Source: Chrysopilus asiliformis (Eukaryota > Arthropoda > Insecta > Diptera > Rhagionidae). From it: a stretch of 64,000 nucleotides of DNA. The stretch is from NCBI GenBank assembly GCA_964034945.1, contig OZ035961.1, positions 71,101,931-71,165,930 on the forward strand. The letters are read 5' to 3'. The position numbers were made by a program, and so were the translations under genes. This document shows positions 13,699-25,257 of the stretch, piece after piece; the stretch's first letter is position 1, and each line of letters opens with the position of its first letter. The notes below the pieces were generated by a model. The model had not been told where the DNA came from, searched no databases, and saw only the letters and a program-made list of their open reading frames with translations.

Positions 13699-14611
13699 GT
13701 AGGGTAGGAGCGGGCTTGTTGAATTACTTTTTAGAATTTAGGTTGTAGCGCGCACATAAAGTCACATATCGCTCCAATGGTTAAGCCATTCGATAGAGGG
13801 ATTCCTTGACTACATTTCATAGAAGAACATTTTTTTAAATTTTTTATTAACTGCCCTCCAGCTCAATTTAAAGGGTGATTCAACATGCCCGCCGATTTGC
13901 AAGTGGTGCGGGTAAGTTGAATAATTGTAAGTTTTCATACTTAAGAATGAAAAAACGTTATATCTTAAGAAAAAAAAGAATGAAATAAAGTATTTTATTA
14001 AGCAAAACAATTTTAATATACATTATGTAATGTAAATATGAAAAAAAAATGAAATTTACAATTTAGTTAATCGCTTATTTGGTTTTTTTAGTTGACCAAT
14101 TTTTGATTGTTTTCCTGCTGCGTTTTTATAAAAAATTGAAAAAATCATCAAGAAACAAACAAAAATTGATAAAAGAACAAAGGAAATGTGAAACCAACGT
14201 CAAAAAACCAAAAAATACGTAAGAAAAAAATGATTCAACTTGTCCGCCAAGCCATTATTCAACTTACCCGCAATCCACTTTTTTGATATTTTCTCTTAGA
14301 AAAATCACAAAAACAATAAATTTGACTGTCCCACGAGGGTTTTTTAATTCTAGAGGTGTTGCACAACAAAAATTTGTATGAGAAATGGGTAAATCACTGT
14401 ATAGTCTAATATTTACTTTTAGAGCCAAAAACACACATATTCCTGTCACTTACGATATAAATAAGGTATCGCTGTAAAAAATTTATGGCAAGTAGAGGAC
14501 ATCAGTACTAACAACATACTAAAATTTCAAAAAAAATTGACTGAGTAGTTTTTTTAAATTTCGCAATAATTCAACATGCCCGGTAATTCAACATGCCCGC
14601 TCCTACCCTAC
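13699..14611. mobile_element. MITE with 28-bp terminal inverted repeats and reiterated motif
   Basis: GTAGGGTAGGAGCGGGC starts the left end and its complement closes the right end; 27 of 28 terminal bases match. The subterminal motif ATTCAACATGCCCGC recurs internally in both orientations (near 13881, 13907, 14232, 14256, 14570 and 14586) with small changes. There is no coding capacity. The superfamily is not assigned; flanks do not show a clear target duplication. Confidence 0.85.
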
Positions 14612-14724
14612 TATAGAGGAAATGTTTTATTTGAACCATTTATACTTTGTGAGGTTGTTTGCAGACTTAAGTCTAAATCTTAAGAATAGAAATCGTTTCG
14701 ATAGAAGCAAAAATATTCCAATAT

Positions 14725-15200
14725 GACCGATTATATTAAATTATTAAATAATTGCACTGTAGAACAGTGTTTTTATTATTGATATTCTGTTAATGATTTC
14801 ACTATCCAAATGAATAGTAAAATTATTAATCACATTGTAGAACAATATTGAAAAAATTGTATGTTATTGATATTCTGTAAATAGATTCAAATAGATAATT
14901 AACTTTTCGCAAATATCTTCTTTCTAGTAAATGGGAAATATTTATGATAGTATTTTTAAATGATAGTAAAGCTCATGAACTTTAAAATAAGCTAAAAACT
15001 TTAAATAAGCTTCTACGATGATAACAGAATTTTCTGCGAATTTTTGAATGATAAATCCTTTAAGGATCAATTACTACATTGTTCGGCAGTATTTCTCAGC
15101 TCAAAATCCATTTATAGAATATCAATAACATACAATTCTTTCAAAATTATTCAACAGTGTTATTAATAATTTTACAATTCCAATGGGTAGTGATGTAAAA
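14725..15200. repeat. Palindromic AT-rich repeat
   Basis: An ~80-bp segment at 14805-14890 containing TATGTTATTGATATTCTGTA is repeated in inverse orientation at about 15105-15195, and a third related copy lies at 14727-14800. This resembles a decayed fold-back MITE; ends and target duplication are unclear. Confidence 0.5.
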
Positions 15201-15526
15201 TTTTAATAACAAATGTTAAAATTTGTTAAAGTTGGCATGCTGTTCGGGACACACATGCAAATCAAAAGTTTTCTGAATGTGCTTCAACAGTGAATTATAT
15301 TTTTGGTTTTAGTTCACTAAAATCTTAAAACTTGGTGTCGGTTTTGGTTCGCTCAAAAATTCAATCATTCAATGGTTTTTATTTCCTAGATGAATGCGTT
15401 TCTAGATAATATTCATCATTAGAGTTTTAGTTAGAGGCCATGCAGAGTATTTTTACTTTCCTCTGCATCTCTAAGAATGAAAGTATTGAATTCATTATGG
15501 TGACCAACTCGAGACCGACGGCATAT

Positions 15527-15781
15527 CGTCGGCTAAAAGTGAAATTGTGCTAAGTCCATTTGGTATAATTTTCCAGAAGAGCAATGAAAACCTTGTTAAA
15601 TTGTTTTAATTCTCTTTCAATACACTGAGTTTTCTTTAAATGAGAAAAATTGGGCTCAGTTTTCTTTAAATGAGACTCTGTTTTCTTTAAATGAAAATTA
15701 AAATGATTTAACAAGGTTTTTTATTGCTCTTCTGTCAAATTTGGTATAATGGACTTAGCACGATTTCACTTTTAGCCGACG
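15527..15781. mobile_element. Palindromic MITE family A, copy 1
   Basis: The termini are CGTCGGCTAAAAGTGAAATT and its complement. The internal halves are also complementary, including GAAGAGCAATRAAAACCTTG and three tandem blocks of TTTTCTTTAAATGA, so almost the whole element folds on itself. It is flanked by ATAT on both sides, a possible target duplication. Further copies are at 16086-16303 and 34272-34522. Confidence 0.85.
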
Positions 15782-15785
15782 ATAT

Positions 15786-16029
15786 CGCACACCTAGATCA
15801 AAACAGCGTCAACTCAAAAAAAAAATCCTTTCAGAAATGACGAAAAACTCATTGTCGTGCCGTTGTACATAAAAGGAATTTGCTGCTTACTTAATTGCAG
15901 AGAAAACGCATTTAAAAGAAAAATTTTAGGTATTAGATATTAGATTAGGTAATGGATTTGGTATTGATATGTATAATTAACTAAAAAATCTAAAATTTTG
16001 AGTTAACGCTGTTTTGATCTAGGTGTGCG
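15786..16029. mobile_element. MITE family B with ~34-bp inverted repeats
   Basis: CGCACACCTAGATCAAAACA begins the element and its complement ends it, with one mismatch further in. ATAT lies on both sides and is shared with the neighbouring family A copy, so the two elements appear to have inserted one after the other at the same ATAT site. Non-coding. Confidence 0.8.
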
Positions 16030-16085
16030 ATATAGAAACTTTCTGATCAATACGAAATACGTTTCAGGGAAAATAATGAGGATAT

Positions 16086-16303
16086 TATTCCAAATTTTCC
16101 AGAAGAGCAATAAAAAACCGAGTTAAATCATTTTAATTTTCATTTAAAGAAAACAAAGTCTCATTTACAGAAAACTGAGCCCAATTTTTCTCATTTAAAG
16201 AAAACTCAGTGTTATTGAAAGAGAATTAAAACGATTCAACAAGGTTTTCATTGCTCTTCTGGAAAATTATACCAAATGGACTAAGCACAATTTCACTTTT
16301 AGC
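16086..16303. mobile_element. MITE family A, copy 2 (left end missing)
   Basis: It matches the body of the 255-bp family A palindrome from the GAAGAGCAATAAAAA block to the terminal TTTCACTTTTAGC, but the CGTCGGC terminus is absent on both sides. Confidence 0.8.
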
Positions 16304-16377
16304 TTCTTAGTGATGAGGGGCATGTTTGAAGCTATGCGTCAACCAAATATTTCCCCTACACACCTGCTATCTTCTTA

Positions 16378-16672
16378 ACCGTTAAAGCAATGTTCACGCG
16401 GTTTTCGCCATTGGGCAGATCTTCCCCTAAGGAAATTTTCCGCCCACTAATATGACCTGGCGTATAAACCCCTCTCCTGCTATTTCCTGAACCTTAAGGG
16501 CAATTTTGATGCGGTTTTCGCCATTGAGTAAGTTGTCCTCCAGAGAAAGTTTGCACTCACTAAATTTGTCCCCTTCTGTACTTCTCACCTCTCCGCATGA
16601 TATCTCCGGAACCATCAGGACAATTTTGGTGCGGTTTTCGTCATAAGGTGGATCGTCCCTATGGAAACTTTA
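16378..16672. repeat. Degenerate tandem repeat, ~115-bp period, 2.5 units
   Basis: Units begin with AACC(G/T)TWARGGCAATTTT and contain GCGGTTTTCGCCATT; starts fall near 16378, 16491 and 16610. The units differ by many substitutions, so this is an old satellite fragment. Confidence 0.6.
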
Positions 16673-17127
16673 AATAAATACATACACAGTCCTAAGCAAA
16701 AATTAGCTTAAATGTTTGTGCTCTGTACTTTTTTAAATAGCCGCAACAGGAATTGTAACTAAAAATAGCAATAAAGAGAAATACGTCTCATTCTTTGAGT
16801 TAATGCATCTTTTGTGGAAAATCATTGAAAAAACCTACCGCAAGCATGTCAAAATGTATTTTGAAGGCACCTTCAGCCGGACTAATTTGAAAAATCCTGA
16901 ACAAAAATTTAGTTTCTGGGACATAACAAGGTTAAATTCGGGGCTAACTCGAAAAGATATCATGCAATAGATTGCTTTTATTTAAATGCTTTTAAAGCAG
17001 TATTTATTTAAAAAAAAAAACAGGTGTCTGTCTCGTAGAGACGGCTAGAAGACGTGTATCCGCCTACAACGATCGCCAATAGATATTTAAGTAAGAAATT
17101 TTAGTGAAAAGGAAATTAAGGAAACAA

Positions 17128-17205
17128 ATTTTTATTTAAAACATAACAAAAGCTATAATTGCCAATCTGGCAATTATTGAAAACCCGTATGGTGATTTAA
17201 GTTAA
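17128..17205 (+). repeat. Fragment of repeat family C (hairpin end)
   Basis: It contains the family signature ATAATTGCCAATCTGGCAAT followed by CCCGTATGGTGATTTAAG. The palindrome ATAATTGCCA-ATC-TGGCAATTAT marks one end of this dispersed family (see 26152-26660). Confidence 0.7.
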
Positions 17206-17649
17206 CATAGTTTAACATAACAAAATACCCTAAACAATGCTTTAATGTAGGCCTCATCTTATAGCACAGTTTCTGTTCAGATGTCACCACAAACTATCGA
17301 GTATAATCGATTGCAAATTTGTTATCATGGCAGCAAGCCGATTTTCTAATTTGTACCCCCATAACCAAAATCCAAGACGTATCCACGTCAAAAATAAGAA
17401 ATATATGCTCAATGTAATAAACCAATTCTTAATTTAAGAAATTATGGGAAATGGTTTTCTTAATATTAGAAATATTTCCTATCATTAGGCATGGGTATTA
17501 ATGAAAATGGTGGCAGAATTCCAAAACTTTTAAATTTATTTTATTTTATCAAACAATTTTGAATATTTAAATCTTGCATAATAATTAACTTATATAATCG
17601 TCTCCATTGGTTGGGAAAAAAGTGTCGTGAATTTTTATTAAACCAAATA

Positions 17650-18691
17650 CGAGGGCAGTCCGATAAGTACTTAGCCTCACCGCCCGATGGTGCCACTATC
17701 GCAGGAGAAATTTACTATCGTGTAGTACATTCTCATAGACGGCTACAGTCAAAATTTCAGCCGAATCGAACTCGTAGTTTTGTTTTGACCGCGTATGGAA
17801 GCGGGCGTGTCTGCGGATTTCAAAAAAATGGAAAAAGAGCAATATCGGTCGGTGATTCGATTCTTGTTTCTGGAAGAGAAAGCGCGCAGCGAAATCAAAG
17901 AGCGCTTGGATGCTGTGTACGGTGACTCTTCTCCTTCGATGGCGACCGTCAAAAATTGGTGTAACGAGTTTCAACGTGGTCGCACGTCGGTTTTTGATGA
18001 GCCACGCCCAGGTGCTACGAAAACGGCTACCATGGAGGATAACATAACAAAAATCCACGATCTCGTATTGGCAGACCGCCGATTGAAGGTGCGCGAGATA
18101 GCTGAGACAGTAGGCATCTCAAAAGACCGTGTGGGTCATATCCTGCATGAAATTTTGGGCATGAGAAAGCTGTCGGCGCGATGGGTGCCGCGTTTGCTCA
18201 CTCCGGACAACAAGCGGAACCGTGAAACCACTTCACAGCAGTGTTTGACGCTGTTTAAGCGCAATCCGAAGGAGTTTCTGCGTCGTTTCGTGACCGTCGA
18301 CGAAACATGGATCCACTGGTACACACCAGAGACTAAGGAACAGTCGAAACAGTGGACTTTACCCGGCGAACGTGCTCCGAAGAAGGCGAAGACTGTCCTA
18401 TCTGCCGGAAAGGTGATGGTCACCGTTTTCTAGGATTCACAAGGTGTGATCTACATCGACTACCTGGAGAAGGGCAAAACGATCACAAGGCTCTACTATA
18501 CCGAATTATTGGGCCGATTCGACGCCGAATTGCAGAAAAAACGGCGAAGAAAAAAGTTGGCGAAGAAAAAAGTGCTCTTCCACCATGACAACGCACCGGC
18601 TCACACCTCCGCCGTCGCCATGGCCAAATTGGTCGAATTGGGCTACGAACTGCTGCCCCATCCACCGTATTCTCCATATTTGGCCCCGTGC
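17650..18691 (+). mobile_element. mariner element, right part lost in assembly gap
   Basis: The left terminal inverted repeat CGAGGGCAGTCCGATAAGTA follows a TA dinucleotide, as required for Tc1/mariner insertion. The transposase frame begins 145 bp inside. The sequence enters a 200-N gap within the catalytic domain, and no matching right repeat is visible after the gap, so the 3' end lies within the missing DNA or is deleted. Confidence 0.88.
17795..18691 (+). pseudogene. mariner transposase (irritans-like), one internal stop
   Basis: A DD34D-type mariner transposase. Residues ~1-110 form the paired-like helix-turn-helix DNA-binding region (SMATVKNWCNEFQRGRTSV; a second HTH around VREIAETVGISKDRVGHILH). 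The catalytic core shows D169 in TVDETW and D265 in HHDNAPAH; the third Asp, expected right after YSPYLAPC, falls in the gap. YSPYLAP itself departs from the usual YSPDLAP. Codon 213 is TAG where relatives have Trp, so the protein is truncated after 212 residues; the frame is then open again up to the gap. Apart from that stop the frame is clean, so inactivation looks recent. Subfamily assignment is by resemblance to Himar-type proteins, from memory. Confidence 0.88.
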
Positions 18692-18891
18692 NNNNNNNNN
18701 NNNNNNNNNNNNNNNNNNNNNNNNNNNNNNNNNNNNNNNNNNNNNNNNNNNNNNNNNNNNNNNNNNNNNNNNNNNNNNNNNNNNNNNNNNNNNNNNNNNN
18801 NNNNNNNNNNNNNNNNNNNNNNNNNNNNNNNNNNNNNNNNNNNNNNNNNNNNNNNNNNNNNNNNNNNNNNNNNNNNNNNNNNNNNNNNNNN
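18692..18891. other. Assembly gap (200 N)
   Basis: Exactly 200 unknown bases, the usual size for a scaffold gap of unknown length. ORFs read across it are not evidence. Confidence 0.99.
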
Positions 18892-18949
18892 CATTGCCAT
18901 GACTTCTATAACTGCAAAAAAATGCAGAAAACTAGAGCAAGATAGACTT

Positions 18950-20016
18950 AAGCTAGAACCTGAATCGTACGTCGATGGGTCCGTCATGCGTCCGTCATGC
19001 GTCCGTCACGTTGATAGTTCGAGTAAAATCAACGGGCTGCTATGAGTACTCCCCTAATAATACGTTTTCCGATGCGGCAACCGCATAGAGTAGGTCGACT
19101 TTCAACTTTTACATGCGGCAACGCACGGAAATGTCATTTCGCAAAAAAGTTTGTTTACGATTTAAGCAATTTAAGTATGGAACAAATTGAAAGTAATTGT
19201 TTCGACAATAAACTAATAGAAGAAGTGCAAAACAATGAGTTCTGTGGTCACAAGTTGTAAGGGCCTAACTCGACTTTAGCCGTTTTCAATGTTTTTACAG
19301 AATCGTGTTCTCCTTCCAAAATGCTCTTAATTCCACTAACCCGTTAGTTTCTACGACCATTTTTGACCGTTATAGGCTACTACATCAAATGGCTAAAGTC
19401 AAAAAATTTCCAAGTTACATTTGGAAGAACGGCTAAAGTCAGATCCCATATATTTTTGTATAGGCTTAATCCACTCTTATGGGTGAGAAGCTGCATTGTT
19501 TTGATAGTTTTTGCAGGTGGAATAGTGGCTTAAGTCGAGTTAGTTCATTCTTTGTTTTTAACTTTTCCGAAACGAGCAGGCTAAAGTCTGTTTTGGCCTC
19601 TTTTTCAAATCGGGGTGTAGGTTTTTAGGGGCTTAACTTGACTTTAGCCATTGATTGTAGCCATTTCTAAGACATAAAAAAGTTTTGAAAGAGTGGCTAA
19701 ATTAAAATAATCCTTAATTTCTCTGAAAATATTAAGTTTGAATAAACCAGATTAAACCAATCGTAAAAAGCTTATTTTTCATAACGTTTTGTAGTTATAG
19801 GTTTTTGAATTCGGTTTGATACCCCTTTGCCACCAACAGTTAAAATTTCATAAATATTAAAATGCTTCTCCTGAAAAATGAAGAAATTCGACTTAAGCCC
19901 TTATTACTTGTGACCACAGAGTTAACTTCAGATTCGTTGCCGTACCCAACTGTCACCGCATTAGACTGTCAACCGGACGGACGCATGGAATGGACGTACG
20001 ATTCAGGTTCTAGCTT
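18950..20016. mobile_element. Fold-back element with reiterated GGCTAAAGTC motif
   Basis: The ends AGCTAGAACCTGAATCGTAC and complement frame ~1.07 kb. A second, nested inverted pair (TGTGGTCACAAGT near 19247 and its complement near 19905) extends the symmetry inward. The interior repeats GGCTAAAGTC or GGCTTAAGTCGAGTTA at about 19276, 19390, 19432, 19528, 19580, 19635, 19695 and 19888, in both orientations. A 72-codon frame starts at 19042 but resembles nothing known. Confidence 0.75.
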
Positions 20017-20331
20017 TAAATATATAGATCTAAATAGGAATGACTGAATCAGTGTTGCCGAAAGTTCAAGAGCAAAATTCCCTATGTGTAGGTACAACAC
20101 GTATGATTTTTCCCTGCTTGGAGAGTCATTTTTCCCTACATTTTTCCCTACAGCAAAAACGATGAAATTTAAATTTTGGAATAAGAATGTACTATATAGG
20201 AATATAATATAAAATTAAAAAACATATTTAAAAAAAATAGAAATATAACAATAACAAAATTAATTCATTTATACAATGATTATTCAATGAGAATAATTCT
20301 GATTCTTATTTATAAGCAAATGATTAAATAA

Positions 20332-20554
20332 ACATAACAAACGCTATAATTGCCAATCTGGCAATTATTGACTACCCGTATGGTGATTTAAGTTAACGGC
20401 GAACAGTTGTATCAAAATTCCACTTTAAAGTCAATTTTTCAATAAGATTTTTTTAAATTTATTCCAATCGGATTTTGATGTATGGGAATTTTATGTAGAA
20501 TCATACCCTAAATAACTTTTGTTCTTGCACTGTTTTGATAAGATACGCCGTTTT
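20332..20554 (+). repeat. Repeat family C, partial copy
   Basis: It starts at the ATAATTGCCAATCTGGCAAT hairpin end and runs through TCCAATCGGATTTTGATGTA and GATAAGATACGCCG, then is cut by the DD41D derivative. It is the same internal order as the long copies at 26152 and 27064. Confidence 0.75.
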
Positions 20555-20942
20555 TTTCGAAGAAAATCATCTTCAGTGATGAGGCACATTTTCACCTCAG
20601 TGGATTCGTCAATAACCAGAACAGCCGCATTTGGGCGAAAGATAATCCAAGAGTGATTGTCGAAAAACCAATGCACCCACAAAGAGTGACTGTTTGGTGC
20701 GGTTTATGGGCTGGCGGCATCATCGGGCCGTATTTCACGAAGTGCACGATATGCATTTTGATTTGAACGCCCATTTTCATAATAAGCCTGAATAACTTTA
20801 ACGCGTTGCTCGATTGTGTATCTTTCCATGGTTCAAATTGAGTTAGTCTGAAATTGAGAAATGTCAAATGAAATGCAGAAACAAACTTGACGTTTAGGTG
20901 TGGTTCACATTCAACATCGGCCCTTAAAATTTAACCACCCTT
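20555..20942. mobile_element. Rearranged DD41D (rosa-like) derivative
   Basis: The left part (to about 20733) is a piece of the transposase catalytic region in plus orientation (FSDEAHFHLSGFVN...). It then jumps, in inverted orientation, to the start of the transposase gene (MERYTIEQ... on the minus strand) and the terminal repeat CGGCCCTTAAAATTTAACCA ending at a TA. The second terminal repeat is missing. It is nearly identical in sequence to the longer copy at 51296-52601, so the rearrangement is recent. A parallel derivative sits at 57184-57454. Confidence 0.82.
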
Positions 20943-21372
20943 TACATATATAATGACACAATTTGTTAGAATTTTGTGACTTTTTGTACAACAAGACTAA
21001 AGGCCAAAATACAATTGGCCCAACACAACATTTACGACAGCAGATTGCGGCGACATTGTCGCCCTCCATATACAATTGCGCACACTTTGTTGTTCTAAAT
21101 GTAACTTGCTTTTCACAGATAAAACTTTTCATTCGCGCACGCACTCAATTAATTGTTCTTCGAAATTTATATTTTCAATCCTTGGTCTTGAATATTCTGT
21201 ATTTCTTTGATTTGAATTTTGACAGTCAGTGAGCTACATATAATATTTTTTGTACCCAATTATCATAAAATCTAAGCAACACAGCATACGAACTATATTT
21301 CCTAATACTTGCTTTAAATGACGAAATTTAGATTTTATGACATCCCCATAAGATTTCATTTTGAATCAACCA

Positions 21373-23509
21373 CTAAATTTTGTATGCGAGCTGCCGACAA
21401 AAGTTAAATTCGATTGAACTTTTTACGGCTGCAAAGTTGGTCGGATTGATTGTATTTAGAAGCATAGAGTCCCATGAGTTTAAAATCTGAAATGTCGGCG
21501 TAAATGTTGTGTTGGGCCAATTGTATTTGGGCTTTAGTGTACGACTTGAACGTAGGAAAGTCAGATGATCATACAGATATCCAGGTGATTTGAGCAAAAT
21601 TAACTTGAATAAAAAGGTACATTTTTGAGAGCAAGAAAGACAGTTATTGAAGAACACACCAAGATTTTTAGCCTTGCTAACATATTTAATAATTTCATTA
21701 CCGATAAGTAAGGATGCAAAATGCAATGTGTCAATTTGTCTGTGATAAATAGCTAGTGATTGCGATTTCTTAGCGTTTAATGTTAGCCCGTTTCGACAAG
21801 ACCACTGGCGAATCAGTTCAAGAGCTGCATTTATTTCATCAACACAGTGGACTACATCACCTAATTTGCACGAATAATAAAATTGAAAGTCATCTGCATA
21901 AATGTGACATTGAATATCAGGCAAAACTTGAGGGAGGTCATTAATGAACATAAGAAATAGAACAGGGCCCAGTATAGATCCTTGAGGTACACCACAATTT
22001 AGTGTTTCGGATTCTGAAGAATTATTCTCAATGTATACCACTTGCAAACGTTCCTGCAAATATGATTCCAGTAGAAGTAGGGGTTGCCAACTAAAACCAA
22101 AATTATTTTTTAGCTTATGTAGGCTTGTGATTCACTGAATCGAAAGCCTTTGAGAAATCCAGTAAGGTTAAAAACACTACTTTATTCTCGTCCAATTTTA
22201 TCCTCTGTGGTTTTTGGCAGTGCCGTAAGTGTGCAACGATTACGTCAAAAGCCTGATTGATTATCATAGAGCAAATCATGATTTTCAACAAAGTTAATAA
22301 TTTGGCTAGTTAGAATACGCTCAACTATTTTAGATAGAAATGGTATTATGGCTATAGGACGAAAATCATCACATGTTAGAGGAGTAGCTACCTTGGCCAC
22401 AGGAATCACTTTAGCCCTTTTCCAACAACGCGGGTAATGGTTTTGGCTTATAATACAGTTACACACATGCCGTACAAAGGGTAATATAGCCGGAAAAATC
22501 ATTTTAATGAAACTAGTCGGACAACTATCAAGACCAGTAGCATTGGACTTAATGGATTTAAATGCCCATAAAATTTCAAAATCATCCACCAGGTCAAAAG
22601 TAAAGCGTGGGTGAACTAAATTTGGTTGTACCCTGTCAGTTGCTGGCAACGAAATAGAAGAAAGACATTTACTTGAGAAATGCATGTTTAAAATGTTAGG
22701 ATCCACTTGGCAATTATTCTTACGCATCGGTTTAGCACCCAAATGTGACAGACTTTTCCAGAGCATTCTAGGACAATCGTTTAATGAAATATTAGACTCA
22801 AAAAAGAAGTGTTTTGCTTTCTTTATTAGAGTGGTAACATTGTTCCGAATCAATCTGAAACTCTCCCTATTTTCAGAGGTTTTGTTTTTCCTCCATCTTG
22901 TATACATCATATGCCTTACTGCAATAAGTTCGCGTATTTGTCGCGTCATCCATGGACTAATACTCCTACGTTCCTTAAATATTTTTAGCGGGACATATTT
23001 TTCAATAAGGTATTGAGCTAAGGAATTGATAATGTTAATTTTGTCCTCAATATTTTTAATCCAATAGATGTTATGCCAGGGTAGTGTTAAACAGTCATTG
23101 AATAGGTCTTCTTTATTGATACTCTTAATATCTCTAAAGTAGAATTTTTTGGCAGTAAGGAAAGCATCTACAGGTAGATCATATGTCATGAAAATAAGGT
23201 CGTGATCAGAATAAGAACAGCATGTTCACGCAGTATTTCTAAAAAGTTGCTACTTGTGTCTCTCGGCGGACTATGAAAGTCGCTAGAAATGAGACAAGTC
23301 GCTGAATATGGCAACACTGTGAAGACGGACGAAATTAGTTTTTGGGCTATCATCTGGTCGCATTCCCGTTTAATTTTGTAATTGTTTTGAGTCAGGCAAT
23401 GGTTGACATATATACGTGTACGAGCCAGATTTGGTGGTATCTCAAAATCAAGTTCCTCTAATGATATTGGGCGCTCTTTACTCCTGATGATAAACGTTTT
23501 CAATACCAT
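21373..23509 (-). pseudogene. Non-LTR retrotransposon ORF2, decayed (Jockey-superfamily type)
   Basis: Read on the minus strand. An endonuclease remnant (to about 23186) ends in the SDHDLIF motif, followed by the ~314-codon linker and RT N-terminus (ATGLDSCPTSFIK, FRPIAIIPFLSKIVERI, NQSGF), then the RT core with LLDFSKAFDS, CGVPQGSILGPVLF and the active site HIYADDFQFYYS. Lesions: a frameshift before SDHD, TGA in place of an Arg codon after NQSGF, a frameshift before motif A and another just after it. The C-terminal ~45 residues no longer look like LINE sequence. A short copy of its tail lies inverted at about 20999-21040. Clade is uncertain; CR1-like and Jockey-like features are mixed. Confidence 0.82.
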
Positions 23510-23585
23510 AACTTAACTTTTGAAAGGATTGAGCCATAACTTTTGAAAGGATTGAATACCATAACTTTTGAAAGAATTGAGCTAG
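23509..23585. repeat. Short tandem repeat, three units
   Basis: Three units of CATAACTTTTGAAAGGATTG (some with extra AATAC) lie at the 5' side of the minus-strand LINE remnant. Confidence 0.7.
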
Positions 23586-23939
23586 ACTATAGTTTTTTTT
23601 ATATACAACGACTTTTTATTTATGGCTTTGTAGTGTTTATAAAAATTTTTACATTAATTAAGTGGTATAGAGAATAGAGCTTTTCAACTTTGATTAGTTT
23701 TACTTAATAAAACATTTTTTTTAATACTGCTAAGTTGACTTTAAGAGGGGAAAAAAAGAAAAAAAAAGTAAGAGAATTTTTTTTTACGATACAATAAAAT
23801 ATAGGATGATAATAGTATAATATTATTAATATAAGTTTTTATTAGTTACTTTTTATAATTTATGTTACTTTGATAATTAAAGTTAACTGGCAATTAAGTT
23901 GAATTTGATCTGAAAGAAGATTAGGAGTGCATGTTGTTT
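23586..23939. other. AT-rich spacer, no gene seen
   Basis: Low-complexity A/T-rich DNA between the LINE remnant and the next MITE; no motif recognised. Confidence 0.5.
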
Positions 23940-24516
23940 AAGCGTCGTTGTCATTGATCAAGTTATTTGAATCAAGTAGTCGTACATGCACGATATTTGA
24001 CGTTGTGTACATCGCACGCATGTGCGTTAGTTGCTGACAAATCAACTTGATTCAAAGTAGACGGCATTCCTACTTTTGTTTCAACTTGATTCCAACACAT
24101 GCTCATAAAAGCGTTTGGAAACGAAGCAGTTCTATATGTGTGTGTTTAAATTCATGTTGTTTTCTGTTTTCGCAGAAAGTTGCCGACAACAAAAAAATGC
24201 ATGACTGCAATATTTTCTTTATTTTTAACTTTTTTGTAGCGCGCATTTTTCCAACGGTTTAGATCTAGTAAAAAAGTTTCACTGCCTAATGCCAAAACAA
24301 ACACAATTGTCACAAATCTTCGTACAACACAATTTAAGGTTAAATTTAATGTAGCGATTTATTTCCTCAGAAAATTTTAGGTTATGTTTTCGCCCAGATG
24401 TCAATTTTACTTGCAAGAGCTAATTGATACGTGTGGATGGCTGAATGTGCCGGAATGTTGCTGAATTATCTACTTGCATTGCAATCAAGTAACTTGATCA
24501 ATGACAACGACGCTTT
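23940..24516. mobile_element. MITE family D, complete copy
   Basis: The ends AAGCGTCGTTGTCATTGATC and complement enclose ~575 bp. Internally it contains CTTGATTC/GAATCAAG words several times. This copy is the reference for the second copy, which is split by the Helitron-like insertion (24926-25257 plus 34105-34270). Confidence 0.87.
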
Positions 24517-24557
24517 AGTGTAACGTTTGTTGAGAGTCGATTGATGAATTCTTCTAA

Positions 24558-24852
24558 GGCCTATGTTACACACGGTAACTTTAAGCGGCGACTTTTCTTA
24601 AGTATAGGCGCGAGAAGTGAGGGAAGCGGTGGCTAATGTCGCCAGTTCCGAGAGTAGAAACAAGGCGACAAAATATGCACACAAGCACAAAATCACAAAG
24701 AACAGGTTCGTTCTTTACACAACTTCACACACACATGAAACACTCACTGTGTAATATACAGAAGTTTCCGGCAACTTGTCTCTGCGTGTAGCACAAACGA
24801 GCAACTTTTTGTTTTGTGTATCGGTTTAAAGTTGCCCTGTATAACATAGGCC
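24558..24852. mobile_element. Short MITE with GGCCTATGTTA ends
   Basis: GGCCTATGTTACACACGGTA at the left pairs with TATACAGGGCAACTTT-type sequence and CATAGGCC at the right. It is 295 bp and non-coding. Target duplication not clear. Confidence 0.7.
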
Positions 24853-24925
24853 TAAGGTCTCCATTTCACATATCTCGTGGAGTACATTTGTTGATTTGAA
24901 TCTTGTATGATTAACAATTCGCTTA

Positions 24926-25257
24926 AAGCGTCGTTGTCATTGATCAAGTTACTTGAATCAAGTAGTCGTACATGCACGATATTTGACGTTGTGTACGTCG
25001 CACGCATATGTGTTAGTTGCTGACAAATCAACTTGATTCAAAGTAGACGCCATTCCTACTTTTGTTTCAACTTGATTCCAACACATGCTCATAAAAGCGT
25101 GTGGAAACGAAGCAGTTCTATATGTGTGTGTTTAAATTCATTTTGTTTTCTGTTTTCGCTGGAGAAGACGGTTTAGATCTAGTAAACAAGTTTCACTGCC
25201 TAATGCCAAAACAAACACAATTGTCACAAATCTTCGTACAACACAATTAAAGTAAAA
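24926..25257. mobile_element. MITE family D, left half of a split copy
   Basis: Collinear with the complete copy from AAGCGTCGTTGTC to CACAATT(T)AA, except that about 60 bp around the GCAGAAAGTTGCC stretch are replaced by GCTGGAGAAGAC. It stops exactly where the GC-rich CTAGGGGCTGCG sequence begins. The right half, in the same orientation, resumes 8.85 kb downstream. Confidence 0.88.

Noticed and set aside
17696..18058. 120-codon minus frame in the mariner gene, and frames crossing the N gap
   Set aside because: Antisense shadow of the transposase; translations over N are meaningless.
22684..23016. 110-codon plus frame within the minus-strand LINE
   Set aside because: Opposite strand of the recognised RT/linker region.
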